Shown here one piece after another: positions 39,276-48,335 of a stretch of 64,000 nt of DNA (its first letter is position 1; every line of letters begins with the position of its first letter). The stretch is from the NCBI GenBank assembly GCA_029972135.1, contig CP124755.1:1984001-2048000 (forward strand), in the 5' to 3' direction. Source of the stretch: Candidatus Thiocaldithrix dubininis. Lineage in GTDB: Bacteria > Pseudomonadota > Gammaproteobacteria > Thiotrichales > Thiotrichaceae. A program made the position numbers and the translations under genes. The notes under the pieces are model-generated. The model was given only the letters and a program-made list of their open reading frames with translations. It searched no databases and was not told the origin of the DNA.

Positions 39276-39367
39276 CTGTTATCCCGCATTGAACTAATAA
39301 TTGGGCATTATATTAATTTTAATAACTCATTAATATTATTAAATAAACCCCACTTAAAGCATGCTTT

Positions 39368-39397
39368 TTGCTTAATATTAGGTGCTTAGCCTATAGT
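39368..39397 (+). promoter_or_regulatory. promoter of the DUF2189 gene
   Basis: TTGCTT (39368-39373) and TATAGT (39392-39397) are 18 bp apart and lie about 90 bp before the start at 39488. The AT-rich stretch 39300-39360 between this and the guaB promoter may act as an upstream element. Confidence 0.6.
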
Positions 39398-39487
39398 TTG
39401 CCCCAATATACAGTGCGCTAAAAACGACAATAGACCTGCCTGCATCCACTTCTGCTCACGATAACTAAGTTAGTTTTGGAGACTGTC

Positions 39488-40327
39488 ATGGAAGCTTATG
39501 TTCCTAAACCCGAGAATGAAAATCCCCGACGGCATGCTGATCAATTATTTGATGCGTATGAAGTAAACACCGTTCCCTTATCCTCGATTAGCCGCTGGTT
39601 AAAATTTGGTTGGGACGATTTGATGGCAAACCCCAAAGCCAGTTTACCTTACGGCTTAATCTTCGCACTGGGCGGGATTTTAGTTAACTTGATTATGTAT
39701 AACGACCCTGTATTTGTGGTGGCAGCAACGGCAGGTTTTTTATTAATGGGACCGTTTCTAGCGACGGGTGAATATGATATTAGCCGCGAATTAGAAAGTG
39801 GGCGTAAAATCAGCTTTGTACAATCCATGAAAGCCGTTTCCAAAAACTCGGTAAGTTTTGGCATTTACGCCATCTTTCTGGGTTTAATTATCGTCTTTTG
39901 GGTCAGAATTGCGGCAGTTATTACCGGCTTGTTCTTTCATAACGTAGATGTTCAGCAGGAATCTTTTTGGGGTATGTGGCAAAGCATGGTAGATATGCCA
40001 CAAGGGCCTCTTTATGCCTTCATTTTTCTTGGCGTTGGTTTTTTATTCGCTGCTGTGGTTTATGTTACAGGTGTGGTAACACCGCAATTATTATTAGACC
40101 GCAAAGTTGACATTGTAACCGCTGCCAGTACTAGTGTTCGCGCAGTTATGAAAAGCCCTGCTACGTTTGCATTATGGGCAGTGGTCATTTCTGCCATTAC
40201 AGGCTTGGGATTATTAACCTTTGACTTAGGCTTAATTATTACCATGCCGTGGATTAGCCATGCAAGCTGGCATTTATACCGTGAAGTGGTCACCACTCGC
40301 AAAGAAATTCCCAAAGAACCGTTGTAA
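39488..40327 (+). CDS. DUF2189 membrane protein
   Basis: This 279-residue inner-membrane protein has about six hydrophobic segments after a soluble N-terminal stretch. WLKFGWDDLMANP and GPFLATGEYDISRELE match the DUF2189 family. Its function is not known. The frame also allows a TTG at 39476, but the ATG at 39488 has a GGAG site at proper spacing. It is followed by a strong terminator, so it is monocistronic. Confidence 0.85.
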   Translation: MEAYVPKPENENPRRHADQLFDAYEVNTVPLSSISRWLKFGWDDLMANPKASLPYGLIFALGGILVNLIMYNDPVFVVAATAGFLLMGPFLATGEYDISRELESGRKISFVQSMKAVSKNSVSFGIYAIFLGLIIVFWVRIAAVITGLFFHNVDVQQESFWGMWQSMVDMPQGPLYAFIFLGVGFLFAAVVYVTGVVTPQLLLDRKVDIVTAASTSVRAVMKSPATFALWAVVISAITGLGLLTFDLGLIITMPWISHASWHLYREVVTTRKEIPKEPL

Positions 40328-40350
40328 TTCATCTTGTCTATTCTGCTATT

Positions 40351-40385
40351 AAAAAGCATTAAGTTTTAGGCTTAATGCTTTTTTT
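40351..40385 (+). terminator. intrinsic terminator of the DUF2189 gene
   Basis: AAAAAGCATTAAG (40351-40363) pairs with CTTAATGCTTTTT (40371-40383), and the T-run continues. Confidence 0.9.
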
Positions 40386-40446
40386 ATGGGCTTATCTATT
40401 ACCATCTAAGCGTTACTCACCAAGACAATAATTAGGAGTATATAAA

Positions 40447-41412
40447 ATGCTTTGGTACGTGCTTGCGGTGTTAAGCGGTTTAGCCTTATTAGTCTGGAGC
40501 GCTGATAAATTTGTGGATGGCGCAGCCTCGACTGCTAAATATGCGGGTATGCCTCCTTTATTAATCGGTATGGTCGTGGTTGGCTTTGGTACATCTGCCC
40601 CCGAAATGGTCGTTTCAGCCATTGCCGCCTTAAATGGCAATTCTTCGCTAGCCTTAGGTAATGCTTATGGTTCTAACATTTTTAATATTGGTTTAATTCT
40701 TGGTGTAACTGCCATACTTAGCCCGATTGCCGTGCGCTCTAATATCGTGCATAAAGAATTACCGATTTTAGTTGCCATTACGCTGTTCAGTGGTTGGCTC
40801 ATATTCGACGGCGTAATTAGCGGCTACGATGCCTTAGCCTTGCTCGTCGTGTTTGCGGGTTTAATGAGTTGGTCTATTTATGCAGGCTTACGCAGCAAAC
40901 GGGATGCACTTGCCACTGAATTTACCGAAGATTTAGCAGAGCAATCCCCCATGAGCTTAAAACTGTCATTGTTTTGGGTGAGCGCTGGCTTACTTCTTTT
41001 GATTCTAAGTTCGCGTTTATTAGTGTGGGGAGCAGTGAATATTGCGCAAAGCTTAGGCGTAAGTGATTTAATCATTGGTTTAACCATTGTCGCTGCTGGC
41101 ACGTCTTTACCTGAACTAGCCACGTCGATTATTTCGGTGCGCAAAAACGAACACGACATTGCATTGGGCAATATTCTTGGTTCAAACCTGTTTAATACGC
41201 TGGCGGTAGTAGGAATTGCAGCGGCAATTCAACCTATTACAGTAGAAGCGATTGTGCTACATCGTGACTGGTTAGTCATGTTGGGTATGACCGTTGCCTT
41301 ATTTATTATGGCATTCGGCTTTAAACAACGAGGCTACCTAACTCGAGTGGAAGGTAGCCTGTTATTGGCTGGATTCCTTGCTTACAACGCGTGGTTATTG
41401 TCTAGTTTATAA
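40447..41412 (+). CDS. CaCA-family sodium/calcium exchanger-like transporter
   Basis: This inner-membrane antiporter of the YrbG type (321 aa) has about ten segments in two inverted halves. The alpha repeats carry GFGTSAPEM (46-54) and AAGTSLPEL in the second half. They hold the ion-binding acidic residues (Glu in PEM and PEL), with GNAYGSNIFN and GNILGSNLFN as the paired second motifs. It probably exchanges Ca2+ for Na+ or H+. The last codons and stop lie in a 26-bp palindrome shared with secF. Confidence 0.92.
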   Translation: MLWYVLAVLSGLALLVWSADKFVDGAASTAKYAGMPPLLIGMVVVGFGTSAPEMVVSAIAALNGNSSLALGNAYGSNIFNIGLILGVTAILSPIAVRSNIVHKELPILVAITLFSGWLIFDGVISGYDALALLVVFAGLMSWSIYAGLRSKRDALATEFTEDLAEQSPMSLKLSLFWVSAGLLLLILSSRLLVWGAVNIAQSLGVSDLIIGLTIVAAGTSLPELATSIISVRKNEHDIALGNILGSNLFNTLAVVGIAAAIQPITVEAIVLHRDWLVMLGMTVALFIMAFGFKQRGYLTRVEGSLLLAGFLAYNAWLLSSL

Positions 41413-41422
41413 ACTAGACAAT
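41397..41422. repeat. 26-bp perfect palindrome across two stop codons
   Basis: The left arm ATTGTCTAGTTTA (41397-41409) is followed without a gap by its exact reverse complement (41410-41422). The TAA of the exchanger gene (41410-41412) and the TAG of convergent secF (41414-41416, minus strand) both lie inside it. A bidirectional transcription stop is plausible, though there is no T-run. Confidence 0.85.
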
Positions 41423-42361
41423 TGAACCATCAGCGTTCATACCTTCCAGTTTATTCTCCCTTGGGATTAAATGTTCGCGTTTTAAACCAAACGCTAACAC
41501 CAAGGGAGCAGCTACTAAGGTAGAGGAATAAATTCCGAACATAATGCCGATGGTTAACGCCAAAGCAAAATAATGCAAGGCTTCGCCCCCGAAAAATAAC
41601 ATTGCCAACACCATAATTTGGGTTGAGGTATGCGTAATAATAGTCCGCGACATCGTAGTAGTAATCGCATTGTCGATAATGTCGGGAATCGCTTTGTCCC
41701 GCATTTTGCGAATATTTTCCCGTACCCGGTCAAACACAACTACCGATTCATTTACGGAATAACCCAAAATCGCTAACACCCCCGCCAAGACGGTTAAGTC
41801 AAACTGCCATTGGAACATGGCAAACACACCAAGAATAATTACAACGTCGTGTAAGTTCGCCAACATAGCCGCCACTGCAAAGCGCCATTCAAAGCGTAAT
41901 GACAAATAGCCAATAATGCCCGCTGCCACCAATAATAAGGCTAGACCACCGTTTTCATACAGCTCTTGCCCCACTTGTGGCCCAACGAACTCAACGCTAC
42001 TTAAAGTAACATTCGGGTCTTTAGCTTTCAGTGTTTGCATGACTTGTTCACTGACTTGTGTACCTGTTAAACCTGTTTTAACTGGCAAGCGAATCATGAC
42101 ATCTTGAGTTGTGCCAAAATTCTGTACAAAAACCTCGTGAAAACCACTCGCTTTTAAACCCTCACGGATTTGCTCAATCGGCGCGGCGTTTGCATAACGC
42201 ACTTGCATTACCGTACCACCGGTAAAATCCACACCCAAATTTAAACCGCGCACTAACAAAAATAATACGGCAATCACAAACGTCCCCGCTGAAATCAGGG
42301 TCGTTAGCTTCCCGTATTTCATGAAAGGGATATCTTTTTTAAAGTGGAAAAACTCAACCAT
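41414..42361 (-). CDS. secF: protein-export membrane protein SecF
   Basis: SecF works with SecD to pull exported proteins across the inner membrane using the proton gradient. A first membrane segment (about 20-38) is followed by a periplasmic domain and five segments. Motifs VDFTGGTVMQV and GYSVNESVVVFDRVREN are present. The length of 315 residues is normal. It lies 13 bp downstream of secD in the yajC-secD-secF operon. Confidence 0.97.
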   Translation of the reverse strand: MVEFFHFKKDIPFMKYGKLTTLISAGTFVIAVLFLLVRGLNLGVDFTGGTVMQVRYANAAPIEQIREGLKASGFHEVFVQNFGTTQDVMIRLPVKTGLTGTQVSEQVMQTLKAKDPNVTLSSVEFVGPQVGQELYENGGLALLLVAAGIIGYLSLRFEWRFAVAAMLANLHDVVIILGVFAMFQWQFDLTVLAGVLAILGYSVNESVVVFDRVRENIRKMRDKAIPDIIDNAITTTMSRTIITHTSTQIMVLAMLFFGGEALHYFALALTIGIMFGIYSSTLVAAPLVLAFGLKREHLIPRENKLEGMNADGSIV

Positions 42362-42374
42362 TGTTCTTATTCCC

Positions 42375-44228
42375 TTAAATTGAAATATGCGATAAGCGAG
42401 GTTTAGACCCGTACACCAAATTCACAATGGCACGTGACACAGTAACCGCACTAAACATAGAGGTTAAAATCCCCAAACATAACACCACCGCAAAGCCGCG
42501 AATCGGGCCCGAACCCAAAATGAATAAGGCAGAACCAGCAATGAAGTTCGTTAAGTTAGAGTCTAAAATTGTTGACCATGCGCGTTCATAACCCGCATTG
42601 ATTGCCACTTGCGGCGACATCCCATCGCGTAGCTCTTCACGAATCCGTTCATTAATCAAAACGTTCGCATCAATCGCCATACCTAAGGTTAAGGCAATCG
42701 CCGCCATACCGGGTAAGGTCAAGGTAGCTTGTAGCATGGATAATAATGCAAACAGCAAGAAGCCATTAATCCCTAAGGCGACGCTGGAAATCATGCCAAA
42801 TACGCGGTAGTAGAACACCATAAAGGCGACGACGGCTAAGAAACCCCAAATGTTAGAGTTAAAGCCTTTGGAAATATTTTCCGCCCCCATGCTGGGCCCG
42901 ATGGTACGCTCTTCAACAATGTATAAAGGCGCCGCTAATGCCCCTGCACGCAGCAATAAGGCTAAATCGCGAGCCTCTTTTGAAGAATCTAAGCCGGTAA
43001 TTTGGAAGTTTTTATGTAACTGCTCTTGAATACGCGCCACATTAATCACTTCTTCGGATTTGGTAGTGGTACGTTGTGGCTTGCCATCTACCATATTGGT
43101 AACAGCTTTGGTTTCAATATAAACCACCGCCATCAGCTTTTGTACATTCTCGCCAGTTACTTTACTAAAGCGATCAGCACCCGAACCATCTAAGGTAATA
43201 GAAACGGCGGGTTGACCATGTTGATCAATGGTTTGTGACGCATCAACAATGGAATCACCCGTTAAAATCACTTTACGTTTTAATAAAATAGGTTCGCCAT
43301 TGCGCTCTTTATATAATTGTAAACCTAGGGGTGCGCCGGATTGTTGCGCTTGTACGGGGTCATTACCGGCATCATCCACTAAGCGGAATTCTAAGGTGGC
43401 GGTTGCACCTAAAATATCTTTAGCACGCGCGGTATCTTGTACACCCGGTAATTGCACCACGATACGATTCAAACCTTGCTGTTGAATAACAGGTTCTGCA
43501 ACCCCCAGTTCATTAACCCGTTTACGCAAAGTGGTAATATTTTGTTCTAAAGCACTTTTTTGCAAACGTACTAATGCTTCTGCGGTAATGCTGGCTTGTA
43601 GATTGGTTGTACCCGGTTGTTGAGTAAATTGCAGATTATCGCGGTAATTAGCTTTTAACGCTTTTAATGCTGCATCCAAGGAGGCTTGGTCATTAAAGCG
43701 TGCTACCACGCTATCACCCTCACGACCAATGCCGCTGTACTTAATATCCTTATCACGTAATACGTCGCGGAATTCATCATCATAACGGTCAATTTGCTTA
43801 TCAACCGCCGCTTTCATATCCACTTCCATTAAGAAGTGTACCCCACCACGTAAATCCAACCCTAAATACATAGGATTGGCATGAATAGCTTGTAAGAATT
43901 TGGGTGTAGAAGGCGCTAAATTCAAAGCAACCGTGTATTGATCACCCAATTTTGCTTTTAAAGCATCGGCCGCTTTTAACTGTACATCGGTGTTATCAAA
44001 GCGAAATAAAGCTTGTGAGCCTTCCACTTCTGACTTATGAAAACTTAAACCTTGAGCTTTTAAAGTGTCCTCAAATTGCTGCATTGCTGCTAAATCAATC
44101 GGTTTATCAGCCTTAGCGCTAATTTGTACGGCGGGTTCTGCCGGGAAGAAATTTGGAATGGCATAAATCACACCAACCAACAAAATCAAACCAATAAGGA
44201 TATATTTCCAGAGAGGATAACGATTCAT
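42375..44228 (-). CDS. secD: protein-export membrane protein SecD
   Basis: SecD is the large partner of SecF in the SecDF complex. It has one N-terminal segment, a large periplasmic domain (P1, with LGLDLRGGVHFLMEVD at the start) and five C-terminal segments with the GMAIDANVLINERIREE motif. Its 617 residues match the family. It follows yajC by 61 bp. Confidence 0.97.
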   Translation of the reverse strand: MNRYPLWKYILIGLILLVGVIYAIPNFFPAEPAVQISAKADKPIDLAAMQQFEDTLKAQGLSFHKSEVEGSQALFRFDNTDVQLKAADALKAKLGDQYTVALNLAPSTPKFLQAIHANPMYLGLDLRGGVHFLMEVDMKAAVDKQIDRYDDEFRDVLRDKDIKYSGIGREGDSVVARFNDQASLDAALKALKANYRDNLQFTQQPGTTNLQASITAEALVRLQKSALEQNITTLRKRVNELGVAEPVIQQQGLNRIVVQLPGVQDTARAKDILGATATLEFRLVDDAGNDPVQAQQSGAPLGLQLYKERNGEPILLKRKVILTGDSIVDASQTIDQHGQPAVSITLDGSGADRFSKVTGENVQKLMAVVYIETKAVTNMVDGKPQRTTTKSEEVINVARIQEQLHKNFQITGLDSSKEARDLALLLRAGALAAPLYIVEERTIGPSMGAENISKGFNSNIWGFLAVVAFMVFYYRVFGMISSVALGINGFLLFALLSMLQATLTLPGMAAIALTLGMAIDANVLINERIREELRDGMSPQVAINAGYERAWSTILDSNLTNFIAGSALFILGSGPIRGFAVVLCLGILTSMFSAVTVSRAIVNLVYGSKPRLSHISI

Positions 44229-44289
44229 TATTATATTCCGCTAAAACAAGAACTACCCCACGCCCCAGCCTGAGGTAGCAAGAGAAGCC

Positions 44290-44595
44290 TTATGCGCTTT
44301 TCAATGTGCCTTTTGGCATTACACTCGCAATGGCCTGTTTTTGCACTTTTACTGTGACATTATCAGCGACGGATAATTCCACGAAATTTTCAGTCATGCT
44401 GGCAACCTTGCCTAAAATGCCCCCGTTGGTTACAACTTCATCACCTTTATTCAATGCTTCCAGCATCGCTTTATGTTCTTTAGCACGCTTTTGTTGGGGA
44501 CGAATAATCATGAAATACATAATGGCAAAGAATACCGCCATCATCAGAATCATTTCTAAACCGCCGCCACCAGCGTTCGCTGCACTTGAACCCAT
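44290..44595 (-). CDS. yajC: preprotein translocase accessory protein YajC
   Basis: YajC is a small single-span inner-membrane protein bound to SecDF. A Gly-rich start leads to one membrane segment (about 16-34), then IRPQQKRAKEH and the soluble GDEVVTNGGILGKV domain. A TTG two codons upstream is open, but the ATG at 44595 has AAGGAG 7 bp before it; length 101. It begins the yajC-secD-secF operon; tgt and queA, often upstream in other species, are not here. Confidence 0.95.
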   Translation of the reverse strand: MGSSAANAGGGGLEMILMMAVFFAIMYFMIIRPQQKRAKEHKAMLEALNKGDEVVTNGGILGKVASMTENFVELSVADNVTVKVQKQAIASVMPKGTLKSA

Positions 44596-44637
44596 GTTCA
44601 ATCTCCTTGAATCAATAACTCATTTTTCCGCTGGCTA

Positions 44638-45558
44638 TTATGCCAGCTCCCACGGAAAAGCGATAACTTGTTTAATATCGTCGACCTGCATCCGGCACAT
44701 CAGCACCCGATCTAAGCCAATTGCTATACCAGCCGACTCCGGCATACCTTGATCTAAGGCTTGCAGAAAATATTCATCTACTGGTATACCATCGCCGCGC
44801 GTATGGGCATCTTGCGTTAATATAGCGCGGTTGCGGGCAGCATCGGTTTGCTCTTGATAACCATTGCCCAACTCTAATGCACCTAAATAAACCTCAAACC
44901 GCTGCGCCACCCAAACGCCATTTTCCTCTATTACCCGTGCTAATGCGGATTGCGACGCAGGATAATGATAAAGAAATGTCAGTTGATTTTTAGGGAAATT
45001 CGCTTCCACGCAATGGCTTAATAACAGGTCACACCAACCTTGCTTATCCAATTCACCTGTAAACTGAATACCTTGTGCCCAAGCACAGGCTTGTAACTCG
45101 CTTACTTCTGCTGCATGGGGGTCAAGTTGTACGGTTTCAAGGAAAGCTTGCCGATACGTAATAAAACGCGGTGCTTGATCAAGCTGTGGCATCAGCCTAT
45201 GCAACAAATCCGCAGTTTCCTGCATCAGTTGCTGATAACTAAAACCCACCCGATACCATTCCAGCATAGTAAATTCGGGATTATGCCGCGAACCCGCTTC
45301 ATCTCGTCGCCAAACTTTACAAATCTGATAAATATCGCCAGACCCTGCCACCAATAAGCGTTTCATAGGGTATTCGGGCGAGGTGTGCAAATAACGCAAA
45401 CCTACTGTTGTATTTACCGTAAAGCTATCAATGAACGGATCTGTATTACCCGCTTGCGATAAAGCTGGGGTTTCGACCTCTAGTACTTGGCGCTCGGCAA
45501 AAAAAACGCGCACCTGTTGGTACAGTCGTGCGCGTTCACATAAGGCGGTCAAATTCAC
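44638..45558 (-). CDS. epmA: EF-P beta-lysylation ligase EpmA
   Basis: EpmA (PoxA/GenX) attaches beta-lysine to a lysine of EF-P. It is a class II lysyl-tRNA-synthetase core without the anticodon domain: [13 protein letters not shown], the motif-2 loop [16 protein letters not shown] and ELGNGYQEQ. Motif 3 ([11 protein letters not shown]) lies near the C terminus. At 306 residues it is slightly shorter than E. coli EpmA. The start is a GTG that overlaps the efp stop (GTGA), so enzyme and substrate are translationally coupled. EpmB, which makes beta-lysine, is not in the window. Confidence 0.95.
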   Translation of the reverse strand: MNLTALCERARLYQQVRVFFAERQVLEVETPALSQAGNTDPFIDSFTVNTTVGLRYLHTSPEYPMKRLLVAGSGDIYQICKVWRRDEAGSRHNPEFTMLEWYRVGFSYQQLMQETADLLHRLMPQLDQAPRFITYRQAFLETVQLDPHAAEVSELQACAWAQGIQFTGELDKQGWCDLLLSHCVEANFPKNQLTFLYHYPASQSALARVIEENGVWVAQRFEVYLGALELGNGYQEQTDAARNRAILTQDAHTRGDGIPVDEYFLQALDQGMPESAGIAIGLDRVLMCRMQVDDIKQVIAFPWELA

Positions 45559-46124
45559 GCTTTTACACGAGACACATATTCGCCCGTACGGGTATCAATT
45601 TTCAGCACTTCACCCTCTTCCATATACAAGGGCACTTTCACCACTGCGCTGGTTTCTAAGATGGCGGGTTTAGTACCACCGGTTGCGGTATCACCGCGTA
45701 CACCCGGATCAGTTTGGATAATTTTCAATTCAACAAAGTTCGGTGGCGTTACCACTAACGGCACACCATTCCACAAGGTAACGATGCATTTTTCATTGCC
45801 TTTCAGCCATTTTTTCGCATCTGCCATAGCGGTTTCGCTGGCTTGTAACTGTTCAAAGCTGGCGTTATCCATGAAATGCCAGAATTCGCCATCCGAATAT
45901 AAATATTCTAAATCACGATCTTCTACATCCGCACTCTCCGCGCTTTCATTGGATTTCCACGTTTTTTCAACCACGCGTCCGGTACGTAAGTTACGCACCC
46001 GCGCCCGTGTGAAGGCTTGACCTTTACCCGGCTTGACGAAATCACTCTCAACGACAACGTACGGATCACTGTCAATTAGAATTTTTACACCTACTCTCAA
46101 ATCATTGCTGCCATACGTGGCCAT
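45555..46124 (-). CDS. efp: elongation factor P
   Basis: EF-P rescues ribosomes stalled at polyproline stretches. The modified residue is Lys34 in PGKGQAF, as in lysylated EF-P. All three beta-barrel domains are present in 189 residues. It is directly followed by epmA, its modifying enzyme. The window also encodes several Pro-rich secreted tails, a class of sequence that can depend on EF-P. Confidence 0.98.
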   Translation of the reverse strand: MATYGSNDLRVGVKILIDSDPYVVVESDFVKPGKGQAFTRARVRNLRTGRVVEKTWKSNESAESADVEDRDLEYLYSDGEFWHFMDNASFEQLQASETAMADAKKWLKGNEKCIVTLWNGVPLVVTPPNFVELKIIQTDPGVRGDTATGGTKPAILETSAVVKVPLYMEEGEVLKIDTRTGEYVSRVKA

Positions 46125-46155
46125 GATTTCATCTCCAAAACGATATAACTGAAAA

Positions 46156-46167
46156 ATAGCGCGCTAT
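46156..46167. repeat. 12-bp palindrome upstream of efp
   Basis: ATAGCGCGCTAT is a perfect palindrome 32 bp before the efp start. It may be a regulator site, but its significance is uncertain. A -10-like TATAGT for the divergent Sel1 gene lies at 46243-46248, with no convincing -35. Confidence 0.3.
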
Positions 46168-46276
46168 CATACCTGCAAGCGTAAATGAACTCCACCGCCC
46201 GAACCGGATTTGCCCGCTAAATGCACGGATTTAAAAGCATGTTATAGTAGACCCTGCTTATTTTCTGGAAAAAATA

Positions 46277-47266
46277 ATGACTTATTCAGCTATTCTAAAA
46301 AAACTAAGCCTGTTATTGTGCTTTATCAGTTTACCCAGCGTAGCGGCTGACAATTTTTATAATCGCTCCCACACGACTAACGATGTCAAACAATTTGAGC
46401 AGCCCTGTAAAGCCGGACAAGCCACGGCTTGCGCACATTTAGCCTATTTATATGAAAAAGGCGAAGGTGGTCTACCTAAAGATTTAGCCACTGCCTTGCA
46501 CTTATACCAACGCAGTTGTGAACAACAAGATGCCGCAGGCTGTGCGGGTTTGGGTAATCTGTACCATCAAGGTGAAGCCGTTAAAAAAGATCATAAGCAA
46601 GCGGTGGCATTGTCTGAATTAGCCTGTAAAGCCAACGATTTACGTGCCTGTTTCAACTTAGGTTATTACCTAGAACTTGGTTATGGCACACCCAAAAACA
46701 TGGATCGCGCCTTAGACTTATATCAACAAACCTGTGAGCTAGGTTATGCCAAAGGCTGTATTAATCTAGCGGTATCTTATGAAGAAGGTAAAGGGGTTAA
46801 ACCTGATACGGAACAGGTATTAAAGTGGTATAAACGCGGTTGTGATGATTTAAACAACCCGCTGAGTTGCTTGGGTTATGTGGCTACACAAACTGAATTG
46901 CCTTCCGGCACAGACAAAAATCGGTTTAATAATAACCATGCTAAACAAATTTTATTGAAAGATTGCCAAGCAGGGGAAATGAAAAGCTGTGCAGGTCTAT
47001 ACGCTATTTATTCCGTCAACCCCATTCCACGTCCCAGCGAAGCCGATAAGCAAATTTATAGCCAAATTGCTGATATAGCGACACCACTTTGTAAACAAGG
47101 TGATGAAGATGCTTGCTCGACCGTGGTGTATTTTTGTGAATCCTCAATGGCACATGATACGGCTTGTTTAGAGGCGGGTCGGTACTTCGGCGAGAAATGC
47201 CAACAAGGCGATGAAAACGCGTGTACACAAATGCGTATGACGATTTGGTTCTTGCTACAAGATTAG
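46277..47266 (+). CDS. cysteine-rich secreted Sel1-repeat protein (HcpA-like)
   Basis: A signal peptide ending SVAA (about 24) is followed by Sel1-like repeats. Most carry a cysteine pair spaced as C-x6-C (CKAGQATACAHL, CEQQDAAGCAGL, CELGYAKGCINL). This is the pattern of the Helicobacter Hcp family, whose repeats are clamped by disulfides. The protein (329 aa) is thus probably periplasmic or secreted and disulfide-bonded. Hcp proteins bind penicillins weakly, but the role here is unknown. Its last 4 bp overlap convergent ychJ. Confidence 0.85.
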   Translation: MTYSAILKKLSLLLCFISLPSVAADNFYNRSHTTNDVKQFEQPCKAGQATACAHLAYLYEKGEGGLPKDLATALHLYQRSCEQQDAAGCAGLGNLYHQGEAVKKDHKQAVALSELACKANDLRACFNLGYYLELGYGTPKNMDRALDLYQQTCELGYAKGCINLAVSYEEGKGVKPDTEQVLKWYKRGCDDLNNPLSCLGYVATQTELPSGTDKNRFNNNHAKQILLKDCQAGEMKSCAGLYAIYSVNPIPRPSEADKQIYSQIADIATPLCKQGDEDACSTVVYFCESSMAHDTACLEAGRYFGEKCQQGDENACTQMRMTIWFLLQD

Positions 47267-47637
47267 CTTAACGCATCCACATACACCCACCGACCATTTT
47301 CCCGCAGGAAACGGCTGGTTTCCTGCATCTGTTGAATTTGATCTTGCACCTGAAAGCTAGCAATAAATTCGACAATGCCTTGGTTATCTGTTTCCAAACC
47401 CTGTTCGGTACGCAGGATTTGCAGTCCTTGCCACTCCGTCGCTTCCAATTGCATCAGACTTTTTTTATTGGGGCGGGTTTGGCTATGCCAGGTTCGATGC
47501 AAATACGCGCCATTGTTTAACACATACGCACTGTAACGTGAGCGCATCAATTGTTCAGCAGTAGGCGCGGCTTTGCCATCGTGCCAAGGACGACAGCAGT
47601 GGTTATAGGTTTTACCAGATTGACAAGGGCAGTTCAT
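47263..47637 (-). CDS. ychJ: YchJ-family SEC-C motif protein
   Basis: This small cytoplasmic protein (124 aa) has an N-terminal zinc-binding SEC-C motif, Cys3, Cys5, Cys14 and Cys15 (CPCQSGKTYNHCC), then the conserved RSRYSAYV and TWHSQTRP of the UPF0225 family. Its function is not established. The start overlaps the tsaB stop as ATGA, making it the last gene of the mrcB operon. Its end overlaps the convergent Sel1 gene by 4 bp. Confidence 0.92.
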   Translation of the reverse strand: MNCPCQSGKTYNHCCRPWHDGKAAPTAEQLMRSRYSAYVLNNGAYLHRTWHSQTRPNKKSLMQLEATEWQGLQILRTEQGLETDNQGIVEFIASFQVQDQIQQMQETSRFLRENGRWVYVDALS

Positions 47638-48335
47638 AGCTTGGTTTGCGCGGCGCGTTCTTGAGTGGTAAGGGCGATTTTATTGCGTAAATAAATCGGT
47701 TGCGCTAATTCTGGCGTGACTGCTTTACCCGCCAGCCAATCGGCTTGGGCTAATGGCAACATAAATTCAGCGGCTGGTAGCCAATCAGCGTTAGTCTCCC
47801 GCAGAATTGAGCCAAAACGCGCAGTTAATACTGCGGTATACGCCGACCAGCCATGCCCAACCGCAAACCAGTGCTTGCCTTCTGGTATTGGCGCATCTTG
47901 CGGCTTACACACCAATTCTTCCGCTTGCAATTGCATTAAGCCATTCACCAAAACGTATTGCCCCCAATACACCTCGCCCATACGTGCATCTAAAGCGGCT
48001 AATACCTGAGTCGCGCCACAATGTTGATAAGCTTGTTGGGCTAATGCCGCTAAAGTAGAGACTGGAATAATCGGCTTATCCATTGCCATTGCGATGCCTT
48101 GCGCCACACCAATGCCAATGCGAATCCCCGTAAATGCGCCAGGACCTCGACCAACGACTAAGGCGTCGACCTCTGCCAAACTTGTTTCAGCTTGTGCCAA
48201 CACACGTTCCAACATGGGCAAAATTAGTTTGGTATGTTCGCGGGGCGTTAAGGCAAATTCGCTAAAGACTTCCGAATCCTGTTGTAAAGCGACCGAACAA
48301 GCTTCGGTAGAGGTATCAAGCGCGAGTAGTTTCAT
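47634..48335 (-). CDS. tsaB: tRNA threonylcarbamoyladenosine protein TsaB
   Basis: TsaB partners TsaD and TsaE in making the t6A37 modification of tRNAs that read ANN codons. It has an ASKHA fold with LALDTSTEACSVAL at the start and VVGRGPGAFTGIRIG near 66-80. An ATG at 48350 is open, but the ATG at 48335 begins MKLLALDTS as in the family, giving 233 residues. It overlaps the helicase gene by 20 bp, a pairing seen in other gammaproteobacteria. Confidence 0.95.
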   Translation of the reverse strand: MKLLALDTSTEACSVALQQDSEVFSEFALTPREHTKLILPMLERVLAQAETSLAEVDALVVGRGPGAFTGIRIGIGVAQGIAMAMDKPIIPVSTLAALAQQAYQHCGATQVLAALDARMGEVYWGQYVLVNGLMQLQAEELVCKPQDAPIPEGKHWFAVGHGWSAYTAVLTARFGSILRETNADWLPAAEFMLPLAQADWLAGKAVTPELAQPIYLRNKIALTTQERAAQTKL

